From Dermatophagoides farinae (taxonomy: Eukaryota > Arthropoda > Arachnida > Sarcoptiformes > Pyroglyphidae), in assembly GCF_024713945.1 (NCBI RefSeq), contig NC_134683.1:3349501-3413500 (forward strand): a DNA stretch of 64,000 nucleotides, written 5' to 3'. Each line of letters begins with the position of its first letter. The stretch's first letter is position 1. Below the pieces are notes generated by a model that saw nothing but the letters and a program-made list of their open reading frames with translations, was not told the origin of the DNA and ran no database searches. Below are positions 38,713 to 51,309 of this stretch, one piece after another. The position numbers and the translations under genes are program-made.

Positions 38713-39177
38713 TTAGCTATCACAGTGTTTTTTCTTGTTTGAAAATTTATTCAAAATATTCACTTGTTTCACATCCTTTGTGGGGGTAGTTTGGTGGGTA
38801 ATGTTTTTCTGTTTTTGGTGAGAAAGTTTAATTTTTACGATCATTGATTCATCATCATCATCATCATTGCAATTATCATTGATATCAATTGATGTTGAAC
38901 AACGACAACAACAACAACAACAACAAGGCAATGAATGACGTCGTCGTTGTCGTTGTCGTCTTTTTCTTTTGTATTTTAACGATTTTGGTGCCGAATTTAA
39001 ATGACTTACAAACTTTTCATTACTACACACACACATGCATGTATTCATAAAATTGACATTGAAAATCAGCAACCTAGAATGGACAGGTCTAATTACACAG
39101 TACATCCGGACTGGATAATCATCATTATAACGATGACCAAAAAAGAACAAAAACACAAGTAGTAGTAGTACCACCAT
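38713..39177 (-). CDS. Minus-strand ORF, 154 aa, signal-like start and very basic core
   Basis: The longest frame that begins with a true ATG. MVVLLLLVFLFFFG looks like a secretion signal. Next come HRYNDDYPVRMYCVIRPVHS, then cysteines at 47, 49 and 51 (CMCVC), NEKFVSHLNSAPKSL, and a basic stretch at residues 68-81 (KYKRKRRQRQRRRH). Seven consecutive Cys plus one more (85-93) follow, then an acidic run (105-110) and a non-repetitive charged tail ending KKHCDS. The basic stretch resembles processing sites or heparin-binding patches of secreted proteins, but no family matches. The poly-Cys and poly-Asp parts are translated TGT and GAT repeats. A GTAAGT inside (after the Lys-Phe at about residue 56) could be a donor. 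Confidence 0.42.
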   Translation of the reverse strand: MVVLLLLVFLFFFGHRYNDDYPVRMYCVIRPVHSRLLIFNVNFMNTCMCVCSNEKFVSHLNSAPKSLKYKRKRRQRQRRRHSLPCCCCCCCRCSTSIDINDNCNDDDDDESMIVKIKLSHQKQKNITHQTTPTKDVKQVNILNKFSNKKKHCDS

Positions 39178-39604
39178 TGATGATGATTTTCAATTGACAA
39201 TTTGATTGATAATTATCATCATCATCGTTATCACATACACAAATCATGACTACCGAAACGTTCAATGATATGTGGATATCTTGTGTAAAAATAAGAAATA
39301 AAATTATCCATTGCAACAACGATGATGACAATCGAACGATACGATCCGACTGTCAAATGAAATGACACCTTGCTGTTGTCGTTGTTGTTGTTGCTGTTAT
39401 TGTTGTTCATTCATTCAAATTCATTTAAAATTCATTTTCTCAGATAGATAGATAACAGGTAGAAAAAAAAATCGCCTAGTTCAATGAGAAGAGAAAGTTT
39501 ACCTGAATTTTTTTTTTTTTTGTTCATCTGTTTGATTATTTGTATCCCATGCACATCGCCATTGAACCAAACGAACGATAAGAAAGTTAATTAATCTTGG
39601 CCGA

Positions 39605-39895
39605 TCAAATAAAGCAGCAGCAGCAGCATCGAAAGCACCGGATAAAAAACATCCGATCTGTGGCCCTTGTTCTACATGTTATCAGTCTGAAAAAAAGAAA
39701 GAAAGAAAAAGAAAAAAAAACTTGGTTAATAATCAAAAAAAAAAGAAAAAAATTGCAACTTTTTTTCTGACCAAAAGATGAAAAAAAAATCAAATTCGAT
39801 ACAATGTAAAATATTAAAATGGCCTCGAAAAATAAAACCTGATGATTATATGAATCACATGTATGAAATGAATTATGTATGTCTGTAAAAATCAT
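39605..39895 (-). CDS. Minus-strand ORF, 96 aa, two hydrophobic stretches
   Basis: ATG at 39895, TGA at 39605. MIFTDIHNSFHTCDSYNHQV, a hydrophobic part (LFFEAILIFYIVSNLIFF), GQKKSCNFFLFFLIINQVFF, a Phe/Ser stretch, then RLITCRTRATDRMFFIRC and a poly-Cys end (GCTGCTGCTGC repeat on the other strand). A strong acceptor-like tract ends near 39687 (minus), so the last 27 residues could be a separate exon; a CATCAG|GTTTTA donor-like site is also present. Membrane-like; unrecognised. Confidence 0.33.
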   Translation of the reverse strand: MIFTDIHNSFHTCDSYNHQVLFFEAILIFYIVSNLIFFSSFGQKKSCNFFLFFLIINQVFFSFSFFLFFRLITCRTRATDRMFFIRCFRCCCCCFI

Positions 39896-40004
39896 TGGAA
39901 TTATTGAATACAAAATATTGGCACGCAATTATTGTAAATACATAAATTATCATCATCTGGTTGCATGTTTGAAACGATTTTTTTTCTGCTTCTTCTTCTT
40001 CAAA

Positions 40005-40311
40005 TTATTGCAGCGATAAATATTGAACTTTGAATTCTTGAATTGAAAATCGAAGAAAAAAAAACTGATAATTTTCCATAAAGTAAAATGGTAGGGTTAA
40101 TTTTTTGTTGTTGTTGTTGTTGCTTGAATCGACAAAACATATCGACTCATATATATATATAAAACGATCACCGACCGAAATGAAATGACCATATTCAAAT
40201 TGGCAATTATTTTCAGTGTTGTTTTTTTTGCTACTTTTTTTTCTTGTTCTTATTATTGTGGATGTGAAATGAAATGAAATGGAAAAAATGGGGGTTTCTT
40301 TACGGTAATGG
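40005..40311 (-). CDS. Candidate terminal exon, 101 aa
   Basis: On the minus strand an acceptor-like GTTTGTTTGTGTTTAG is followed by one base and 101 codons to TAA. Reads HYRKETPIFSISFHFTSTII, RTRKKSSKKNNTENN, CQFEYGHFISVGDRFIYIYE, SICFVDSS, a short Asn run, KKLTLPFYFMENYQFFF and LRFSIQEFKVQYLSLQ. It is almost free of simple repeats, which is unusual here, and not strongly hydrophobic. The upstream exon is not fixed. No family recognised. Confidence 0.42.
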
Positions 40312-40479
40312 CTAAACACAAACAAACACAACTACTATCGACTATCAAAACCAAATTTATGATATGGCTGCATACAACAACATTTGAATGGGTTTTTTTT
40401 TTTGTTCTTTCTTGATGGTGGTGGGATAATTGTTTTGTTTGCTTCTGAATGTGAAAGAATTTGAAGCAACGAATCACAT

Positions 40480-40623
40480 TCATTTTACTTTACATTCGTT
40501 TTGTTTGATTGTGAATAAATTTTTTATCCATTCAGCTAATTTTAGTATTTTGAATTTTATATTCCCTACCATAACCATAATTATTCGTGTGATCACCGTT
40601 TTTTTTGTTGTTCTTTGTTTCAT
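40480..40623 (-). CDS. Minus-strand small ORF, 47 aa, basic
   Basis: ATG at 40623, TGA at 40480; open upstream to about 40683. MKQRTTKKTVITRIIMVMVG, NIKFKILKLAEWIKNL, FTIKQNECKVK. Non-repetitive, with a hydrophobic middle. The plus strand is also open over the same bases (40430-40672, hydrophobic, no ATG), so strand assignment is uncertain. Confidence 0.28.
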   Translation of the reverse strand: MKQRTTKKTVITRIIMVMVGNIKFKILKLAEWIKNLFTIKQNECKVK

Positions 40624-40701
40624 TGGAAAATCCTTTTTCTCAACCCTTTTTGTATATGAATTTCGTTGTTGAAACAAAATTTATTTCCATTTTTTATTAT
40701 T

Positions 40702-40995
40702 CTACAACGTTAAGCTATTATATCGATATATAAATGAAAAAAAAACCAAATACAACAAACTTTGTTTATTGCTACCAAACAATACAAAATGGTACATTGT
40801 TTCAATACTAAAAACGATTCCAGGAACGTGGTAGAGTATAAAAAAAAATTTTCTTGTAAAATCATCAAACCATATGGTCATTAAACGATATATATTGGAT
40901 GTTTGTGCGAACGCGTGGGTGGCTGGAATCAAAACGAATCGAATCAATTTATTAGAATGAATGAATACTACATATAGTTGACCTTCACTTGGACA
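40702..40995 (-). CDS. Open minus-strand segment, 97 codons, non-repetitive
   Basis: Open from TGT at 40995 to TAG at 40702, with no simple repeat. Reads CPSEGQLYVVFIHSNKLIRF, VLIPATHAFAQTSNIYRLMT, IWFDDFTRKFFFILYHVPGI, VFSIETMYHFVLFGSNKQSL and LYLVFFSFIYRYNSLTL. Several hydrophobic stretches suggest a multi-pass membrane protein. The first ATG is in the middle (Met-Thr-Ile-Trp), so it is probably an exon. It lies among other minus-strand frames. No family signature recognised. Confidence 0.42.
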   Translation of the reverse strand, partial: CPSEGQLYVVFIHSNKLIRFVLIPATHAFAQTSNIYRLMTIWFDDFTRKFFFILYHVPGIVFSIETMYHFVLFGSNKQSLLYLVFFSFIYRYNSLTL

Positions 40996-41566
40996 TTATC
41001 AATTAATTAATATTCATAAATTAATTATTTGATTTGTTTATTTACATACAATCAATTTTGATCATCCACATTGGAATCAGGTTTCTTATTCAAATATAAT
41101 AATTAAAATCGACGCCCACGTCTCACAAACAATTTGAATGATGATGATGGCAATATGGATTGATGAATCCTGAATGTAGAATTGAATTGATGCAACGATT
41201 AATGAAAAATTTTTTTTTTTTGATCTATTTGTGTGTCTAAGTGTGTGTGTGTGTCAAAAACAATCTATTCAACATCTTCGTCACGGTTTTTTTTTCGCCT
41301 CATATATGTAGATTCGATCTTGCATTATATCAAATCGAACTTGTTGTTGTTGTTGTTGATCATTTATTATTTTTGATCAAATAATCTTGAAAACCGTATC
41401 ATCATCGGCTATCAACAACAACGACAACAACAACAACAACAAAAATTTGCTCTAAATCTAAATCTGGATTATTATTCTTTTCAATGTCTCGAAGTTTTAA
41501 TTGAAAACGTAAAAAACAACAGAAAGAAATGTGAAAAAAAATGAAATCCATTTTCAGAAATATTAT

Positions 41567-41902
41567 TCAATAACATAGTGATGATGATGATGATACTACA
41601 TGCCGTGCCGTGTGTTCGATATATATATATATTGTATATCTGGAACGATCACACAGCGTGATATATGATTCATTTATGTCGAACAAACAAGATAAAATGG
41701 CGAAAAAAAAATAAATCAGACAACAGGTAGGCAGATAATGATCGAAAACCATATGGATTTTTTTCGTTTTTTGAACGAGTTGAAGATTAATTCGTTGATA
41801 GATGACTGAATGAATGAATGAATGATGATGATTGACCCGAGAATGAGTGAAAAAAAAATCAAAGACAATAGAGCGAACAAAAAAAAAAATTAATTGTACC
41901 AT
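41567..41902 (-). CDS. Minus-strand ORF, 111 aa, membrane-like
   Basis: ATG at 41902, TGA at 41567. MVQLIFFFVRSIVFDFFF is hydrophobic; then HSRVNHHHSFIHSVIYQR, INLQLVQKTKKIHMVFDHYL, a second hydrophobic stretch (PTCCLIYFFFAILSCLF), DINESYITLCDRSRY and a short Ser run near the end. Largely non-repetitive. Two helices joined by a basic loop would fit a fragment of a multi-pass protein. Most upstream of the minus-strand cluster. Confidence 0.38.
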   Translation of the reverse strand: MVQLIFFFVRSIVFDFFFTHSRVNHHHSFIHSVIYQRINLQLVQKTKKIHMVFDHYLPTCCLIYFFFAILSCLFDINESYITLCDRSRYTIYIYIEHTARHVVSSSSSLCY

Positions 41903-41949
41903 ATACAGTGTGAGAGAGTTGGCCAATATTAGAGAAAAAAAAACCCGAA

Positions 41950-44900
41950 CAACAACAACAACAACAACAGCAAAAATAATCCATCCATAATGGCACGATC
42001 AATCCAAATTTTGTTGTTGTTGTTGATGGTGATGGTGATGATAAGCATACGAAATTTTTCCATTTCTTTTAATATTTTGTCTTTTTTCTATTTTTTTTTT
42101 TTTTTTTTTTTTTGACCAACAAATCGACTCAATCAAATCGACCATGTGTGGGTTTGATTTGCCGAATACGGCTATAATAATTGAATACAATAAATCTGAT
42201 CATCATCATCATCTGAAATGGTTGAGAAAGATAAGAGTTAGAAAAAAAAGTGAATATATGGATGATATGGATGCCATCATCATCATCATCGTTTCAATAA
42301 TAATCAATCTGTAACTGGTTTGAGTGGTGTTATATTAATATATTGGTCCATTGTTTTTTTTTTTGTTCACAATTAAACTCTGTGTGTCTGTGTGTGTGTG
42401 GACGAATGAAATGTGTCCAATAATAATTAATTTTTTTTCAAAAAAAAACCACCACCACCACCACCACGATAACGGCAAATGTTTTCAATTCAATGCAAAT
42501 ATTCATTACGTTGATGATGATAAATATGTTTTTTTTTGCTGATTTATAAAAAAAAAATGGACAGACAAACAATAAACATTATCATCATCATCATAATCAT
42601 TTGACATGCAAATCATCATAATGTTTTTCACGTACCAAAAATGAAAAAAAAAAAATTGAATGAATGAAAACATATAAATCCCCACCATTTTTTAAAAACA
42701 TAAATTCAAAATTTTAGTCACAACCTGAAATGAATAAAATGAACAAATAGGAAAAAAAATAATAATAATTTACGCCTTATGAATGTAGAATTATGGATTT
42801 TGTTTTTGTTGTTTTTGTTTTTGTTGTTTTTTGTTGAATGAGAATGAAACAAAAGCAAAACGTTTAGCATCAAAAATGATTTTCTTTTTTGTAGTCGTCG
42901 TCGTTGACATTCCCTTGCCCCCTTTCATATGTTTATATATTGATATTGTGACCTGAAATTTTTTTTTTTTAGCTGGAAAAAAAATTACATACCACTCCTA
43001 TATCCTGGCTCCATATATATATGATTATGATTATTATTATTAACCGAACCCTCAAATAAGGTTACACAAATGTCATCATTTTTGTTGTTCTGTGCATAAA
43101 GAAATTCAGGATGCCACACACGCAATCAATCGAGTAAGTAAGCAAAGACAAAAATTATCCATTGTATATTGTATTATAAATATGGTGATGACCAGTGTGT
43201 GTCTGTCATCATCATCAGATATATATATTTATACAGAAGCCAGAAGCAGCAACAAGTTGGTCAAAATTTCAATGACAATGAACTTGTCGTTCGAATCCAT
43301 GTGATTTTTTGATTTTCAAAAGAAAAGGAGCATGGCAACAAAATTGTTATTATTATCGACAACAACAACAACAAATAATTTCATTTCGTGACAAATCCAA
43401 TTCAAAATCAAAAGATAGAAAGAGAGAGAGAGAGGAGAGGGAGGGGAAAAACAAGAAGCAAGGATGAGAGGGGTATCAATAACTTGTCACAAAAAAAAGA
43501 AGAAGAAACAAATCAAATCAAATCCAAAACAAAAAAAAAAACAAAAAAAAACTGACCACATTGAATAATAACAAAAATCTAATTATTTCGATTTACCGGC
43601 CATCATTACCGTCATGATGATGATGATGATCATCATCATCATTATCATTATTCTCACACACACACCGATCATTATTATGCAAAAAAAAAATAAAAAAATT
43701 TTCCAGTTCAATCACACACACACAGGTCAAACATGTATGTATTCTATCTCTCTCTCTGTCTTTATTTTGGTTTACAATGATTGATATGGCCCTACTTTTT
43801 TTTCTCGTTGTGAATCGAAATTTTTTTTTTTTTGTATTATTACACATTGATCATAATTATTATTATTATTATTAATCAAGTCATATGAATGAATATATTG
43901 TATTCAATTGGACACCTACACACACACACAAACATTGGTTATCGTTATCGTTATCATTTTTTTTCGATTATTTTCATTGTTTGATGATGAGAAATGGTGT
44001 TTTTTTTCTATTTTGGCTGTTCATTTTCATCATAAAACATGTGAATTGATTATGGGAGAATTTTTCGTTCTGTTTTGTTTTGTTTTGTTTTCTGTTCATT
44101 CATTGAATTTCAATCGAATCTGAATTTCAACTCGCAAATTTCAATTTCAGATTCGATTACAAATTATTTTTTCTTCTCTTTTGCGTATTCTAAGGTATGT
44201 TCATTATGGGAAAAAAATGATGATGATGATGATGATGAAGGCCTGGTCAAATGGATTAATCATATTCAATTCAAGACCTGTCAGTTTTTTTGATGGTTCG
44301 ATTGATGACTTTTTTTCACATTTGCTCTGATGATGATGACGATGATGATGAGCTCATTCAAACTCATTCTGTTCAAACTATGTGTTTGCCAAAACTACAC
44401 TAATTATTGATCCATATGTCAAAACATTTTTTTTTTTGACCAAACCTTATATTCAGATTATATTACAGTGGAAAAAAAACAACCATCATCATCATCATCA
44501 TCATGATATATGAATGTGCATTTGTGTATGTATATGGGCTGCCACCCAAATTAATGAATGAAAAGTTAGGAATAAACATGGCCCATTAATATATTATGGC
44601 CGGTTTGTATTTGGATTGAATTTTGAATTTTGATTTTTTTTCTTTTGGAAAAATGAAATTGAGACAATTTCGAAACAAAACAAAAAAAAAAAATTCATTT
44701 GAATCCAAACAAAATCTACCAACAGGAATGAAATTATTATTTTTTTTTCTCTGGGATTTTAGAACCAAAAAAATGAGATTTATTGATTTGATATCATATT
44801 ATGATGTGTTTTATTTTCCATCCATCCATCCATCCATTCATTCATCTATTCACAGTCTCGATTTGTTATGGTTTTCATATAAAAGTGAAAATTGAATGAA

Positions 44901-46058
44901 AAAAAAGTCAATGTCATCATCATTGTTGTTGTTGTTGTTGTTGTTGTCGTTATCGTAATAATAAAAAAAATTTGAAAGTCGAAATATATGAACCACCACC
45001 ACCTCTTCCTCATGATCACCATCATGATCATCGCTGTGCATACTGAATAAATTGGCCATATGGCCAAACATTGGATTGTGGTTTATTTTTTTTTTCATGA
45101 TAATAATAATAATAATAATGGTGTGTTGGTAGTTGATCATCATGGATCATAATAATCGTGATTAACAGCAGCTAAAAAGAAAAAAAAAACACCTATGATC
45201 ACCAAAACGACAACATTTATATCATATATACCACGGGTTTTTTTTTTTGGTTCACTCCAATCACATAAATTAAGAAATTAGACACAAACAAAAAAAAAAA
45301 ATACTTACCATAACCAAATGAATGAATGAATGAAAAAAAATTATCCAAACCTGTATGCACTGTGTGTGTGTGTGTGTGTGTGTGTTTGTTTGTTTTTGCC
45401 ATTTCATAATTTAATGTTCTTGTTCCATAGAATTGAAATAAATGGCCAAGTCAGTCAGTAATAGTAATAATAACATTCAGTGTAAGTTAATCTTTTTTAT
45501 AGCTCGATAATATGGTATATTCGATACATTCGATCGACAGTGTGTGTGTATGTTTCAAGATTTACCGATTATTATTTTTTTTCGTATTTCGTTCTATAGT
45601 TTGGTTTTTGTTGTCGGTAAATTATTTATTTGACACACAAAAATAGATCTGACATTTTGTAATCGTTACCGACATTTCATTTCATTTCATCTCATCACAT
45701 CACATCAACTGCCAGAAAAAGAAAGAGAGAGGGTCATACATTTCAATGACAAACTGCCAATAGAAATAGAAATGAAATTCAACAACAACAACAAAAAAAA
45801 CATTGAAAATTTTCATCAATTTCAACAATTTTAGTTTAACTCTTTTCTAATGCAAATTAGATTGAAAATTATGGACAATGATGATTATGAGTGAAAAAAC
45901 CAATTTACCAATACAATAGGATGATTGTGAGTGGTGTTGGTGGTGGTGATGGTGGTGGTGGTGGTGGATAATAATCACCATCAACAATTTATAGCCAAAC
46001 AAAAATATTTCCGATTGATATAAATTTCAAAAATTTCAATTGAAATACATTTCTCTCG

Positions 46059-46091
<33 letters not shown>

Positions 46092-48300
46092 AACATCATC
46101 CATTCTTCTAAGTAGACATTTTAGCATATTTGGCCAATATTTATCCATTGCAGTGTTTACTTTTTAATTGATGATTATGATTTTTATTATTATTATTATT
46201 CCGAAAAAAAGTCTGTCTTTTGTTGTTTGCAAAAAAAAAAAAATTCATTTCACAGATTGAATTCGGGTCGAAAGAGGATTTTTTTTTTCATTCGTTCGTT
46301 CGTTCGTAAAATCGATGCCAAATATGGTGATTATAATATAATTATTACCATTGCCATAAAGATTGGATTTAAATGAAAAAAAAGAGATGTCCTTTGAAAA
46401 TGATGACGATGGTTTTTTTTCCCACAGTGTTTATCAGTGTTTTGTGAAAAAAATTGGTCAAAAAAAGACAATAGAAAACACATAAAGAGTTTATATGAAA
46501 AATCTCATCTCATCTCATCTCGTAAATAAATTGTTTGATGAATCTCACATATATACTGGACGAATGACCAAAATGTTTTTATGAATGAAAAAGAAAAAAA
46601 AATCAAGCCAATTTCAAACGACGATAATAATAATGAAGATGATGATGATGATAGGATATCCTTGTGTGTGTGTATAAGTTAGCATCACTAATTAAACATC
46701 CAAAATCCCGACTTTGTGTGTGTGTATTTTTTCGTGTAATTGTGTGTGTGTATGTGTTTCCTTGCCAGGTAGCCAGGTAATATTTTTTTTTTATTTTCAT
46801 TTGTCTCAGTTTGAAACAAACGAAATAAAAAAGAAAATTCAAGTCTATTAATCTGTATATATAATATGATCATTTGTGTGTGTGTGTGTAGGGGCTATTT
46901 ATTACTACTTACTACTACTGGAATAAAATGGCTGATTTCTATTCTTTTTCTAATGACAATTTTCCATCGTTCATTTTGTGTGTGTGTGTATGTGTGTGTG
47001 TGGGAATTTGTTTTTGTTCATGATTTAAGGATCATCATCATCATCATCATTATAATCATTATGATAGCCAATTGAATGAAATTTTGAACAACAACCAAAC
47101 AAAAGGCGTACCAATACATCTAATTGGATAACAACAAGTGATATTGTCCTGTATGACTCTTGTTCTCTCTTTATTTTATTTTTGTTTTGTTTTTGTTTGA
47201 ATTGAATCGACTGAAATTGATCGACATGCCCACATTGTTTTTGTTTCTATGTGCATGCATGTGTGTATTCAATATATTGGCAATATATAAATAAACCATC
47301 CTCGATTGATTTTTTGTTGTTGTTGTTTTTTTTTGTTTTTGTTTTGTCGCGATGCTCCCTGCCCTCCTACTTCTTCTTCTTCTTTTTGCGATTGGAGCCA
47401 TTTATTTATCTATCAGCAAAAGAGCAAAAGAATCGAATCATCATGAATCGAATGCTTGAAATGAAGAAAAAAAAGGAGGCTCTTAAACATTGAACACATA
47501 CACACACAAACAAATAAACAAAACAAAACAAAAAAAAAACCCGAAATAACGAAGAAGCAAACCAAAAACGAGTTTATTGGCCAATGGGCGCCAACCAATC
47601 GATTGAATAAAAGTTTGTGTGTGTATGCCACTCACTCAAAGAGAGAGATGCATTGATCGTTTTTTTTTTTTTTTTTGGTTCGATCATTTTGTATGTATGT
47701 ATTTTTTGGGCGCTCAATACAAGTAGCACATTGAATGTTGATTGGGGGCTTTTACCAAAAAAAAAAAAAAAAAAAAAAAATCAGTCGTTCGTTGTTTGGT
47801 CGCCTTGGTGGAGCTTCGATACCATTTCAGGGTGGCTCCTTTTTTGTTACCAATTTTCTTTACATTTGGGCTTCTTTGTCTTTTCCATCCATCCATTCAT
47901 TCATTCATCTCTCTTTTTCTTTCAATGACCATCAACAACACTATTGATGCATGTGAATGTTTTTTTTCTTCGTTTGTTTGTTTGTTTGTCCAATTGAATG
48001 GCCATTGCCCATTTGCATTGATAAATAAATAAATAAAAAAACGTCATTGCCCATTTTCAAAGCGTTCTCTCTTTTGTTGTTTTGATTAATGAACTGAATT
48101 TATTCAGTTTTTTTTTTCGTCGTCGTATCCATATCAATGTACATTATATATAGTCATGGCTGGTTAAATCAAAATCAACTGACTGGACAATATTACCTGA
48201 TGGTGGTGGTGTCAATCCAGATATAATCCAATATCAAAACAAAACAGATAGCATGAAAAAAAAATCGAATAAATTTGCCAATTTGACCAGAAAAAAACGT
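41950..48300. other. Repeat-rich stretch with only scattered exon-like bits
   Basis: GTT/AAC, ATC/GAT, CA/TG tracts and long poly-A/T (23 T at 42091-42113; 24 A at 47757-47780). A 24-nt segment at 43110-43133 sits between CAG and GTAAGT; a short start-exon-like piece at 45442-45481 is followed by GTAAGT. The plus frames at 47617-47928 overlap each other and are built on the poly-A. No supported gene. Confidence 0.5.
45431..45481 (+). other. Possible first coding exon
   Basis: The acceptor-like CTTGTTCCATAG ends at 45430 and a donor CAGT|GTAAGT follows 45481. An ATG at 45442 reads MAKSVSNSNNNIQ with one base over. All frames from the acceptor itself contain stops, so this would be a 5' untranslated exon with a start. 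No downstream exon could be joined. Confidence 0.18.
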
Positions 48301-48310
48301 GGTAATTAAT

Positions 48311-48490
48311 ATGGCTATATTAACATATTTATTGTGTGAAACAAAACAAGTTCCAGTTGATAGATTCGAAATTATTATAAAATCACCATTTTTTGTCATT
48401 CAAAATCAAATCAAAGGGTCAACATTGGTCAATTTTAAATCATTTTTTTTGGGTGCAATTCGGAAATTTTCATTTAGTAATTCTCATTAA
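48311..48490 (+). CDS. Small ORF, 59 aa, non-repetitive
   Basis: ATG to TAA. MAILTYLLCETKQVPVDRFE, IIIKSPFFVIQNQIKGSTLV, NFKSFFLGAIRKFSFSNSH. No simple repeats, mixed composition, one hydrophobic start. The minus strand is also open here (48193-48399). Short enough to arise by chance. Unrecognised. Confidence 0.28.
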   Translation: MAILTYLLCETKQVPVDRFEIIIKSPFFVIQNQIKGSTLVNFKSFFLGAIRKFSFSNSH

Positions 48491-48499
48491 TGATGATGA

Positions 48500-50400
<1,901 letters not shown>

Positions 50401-50421
50401 ATTTCCATTTTCCATTATTAA

Positions 50422-50730
50422 ATGCTGTCCGATTTGTTCATCATCATCATCCATGATTATAACAATGATGATGATGATGATAAATGTAGTGGACAATCAT
50501 GGATGATCATCGTCTATTATTTTTGTTTTCATGTGAAACTAATAATCACTGTGAGATTGCGAGGAAACCGAAAAAAAACACGACGACAACAAAGTGGAAA
50601 TCAAATCCTGAAAAAATTTGTCTCCAAAATTGTTACGTTGTTTGTTTGTTTATTTGTTTTTCCAATGATTTCGTCGATTTTTTTTTGTTTTGCCGAATTG
50701 AAAATTGAACTGAATTTTTTTTCATCATAA
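50422..50730 (+). CDS. ORF, 102 aa, two helices
   Basis: True ATG to TAA. MLSDLFIIIIHDYNN, five Asp, KCSGQSWMIIVYYFCFHVKL (first helix about 27-43), RLRGNRKKTRRQQSGNQILK (basic), then IVTLFVCLFVF and PMISSIFFCF (second helix about 70-90) and AELKIELNFFSS. Mostly non-repetitive, with codons ending in A/T. The order helix, basic loop, helix looks like a small membrane protein. It faces the minus-strand ORF at 50858-51301 with 127 bases between their stops. Unrecognised. Confidence 0.42.
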   Translation: MLSDLFIIIIHDYNNDDDDDKCSGQSWMIIVYYFCFHVKLIITVRLRGNRKKTRRQQSGNQILKKFVSKIVTLFVCLFVFPMISSIFFCFAELKIELNFFSS

Positions 50731-50857
50731 ATAATGATGATGTTTTTTTGTTTTTGGGCGCGAGCTGGAAAAAAAATCGACATAGACAAATGTGAGCAAC
50801 ACACACGCACACACACACACGCACACGCACAGCACGATAGTAGAGTTTTTGAATTTT

Positions 50858-51301
50858 TCAATTTGAATTTGAATTTGAATTTTTTGTTGTTGTTGTTGTT
50901 GTATTTTGTTGTACGAATAAAATTTTGTCGATGATGGGTGCCATCGTCATCGAAAAAAAAAAATTTTTTTTTTTTGCATTTCTTCTTAATTCAATAAGAA
51001 GAAATGAAAAACACAAAAAAATCGGATGCAAATAAATTTGTATGGATATAGATCGACAGAGAGCGAGAGAGAGACGCCTAAATGGATAATTAATCATTTG
51101 TGTTAATAGTAAATATTTTTCCATTTCTACGCATTCTTCGAAGACCCAAAATGATTGATACATTTTCCAATTTTTTCCATCATCATCATCATCATAATCG
51201 AAAGAGAGAAAAAAGAGAAAAACAAAATAACCGAAAAAAGAATTCGCCTCCAATTGAAAAATATATTCAAATTCAATATTTAGCATCATCATCATCATCA
51301 T
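50858..51301 (-). CDS. Minus-strand ORF, 147 aa, two hydrophobic stretches
   Basis: ATG at 51301 (a Met run from GAT repeats), TGA at 50858. LNIEFEYIFQLEANSFFGYF, hydrophobic, then an Asp run and GKNWKMYQSFWVFEECVEME, KYLLLTQMINYPFRRLSLAL, CRSISIQIYLHPIFLCFSFL (second helix) and LIELRRNAKKK, MTMAPIIDKILFVQQ, a Thr run and an Asn-Ser tail. The middle 80 residues are non-repetitive. A perfect 12-bp stem (50977-51006) lies in the part encoding SFLLIELRR. Convergent with the previous ORF. No family recognised. Confidence 0.42.
   Translation of the reverse strand: MMMMMMLNIEFEYIFQLEANSFFGYFVFLFFLSFDYDDDDDGKNWKMYQSFWVFEECVEMEKYLLLTQMINYPFRRLSLALCRSISIQIYLHPIFLCFSFLLIELRRNAKKKNFFFSMTMAPIIDKILFVQQNTTTTTTKNSNSNSN
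50977..51006. other. 12-bp perfect stem, 6-nt loop
   Basis: CATTTCTTCTTA at 50977-50988 pairs with TAAGAAGAAATG at 50995-51006. Confidence 0.85.
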
Positions 51302-51309
51302 CAATGATA

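Noticed and set aside
42895..43070. Two acceptor-like sites each followed by short open frames
   Set aside because: All three frames are open after the second site and two after the first, which shows that 20-28 open codons after an acceptor carry no weight here.
47617..48032. Three overlapping plus frames of 70-103 codons
   Set aside because: All are carried by a 24-base poly-A and T runs in three frames at once, so none is distinguishable.
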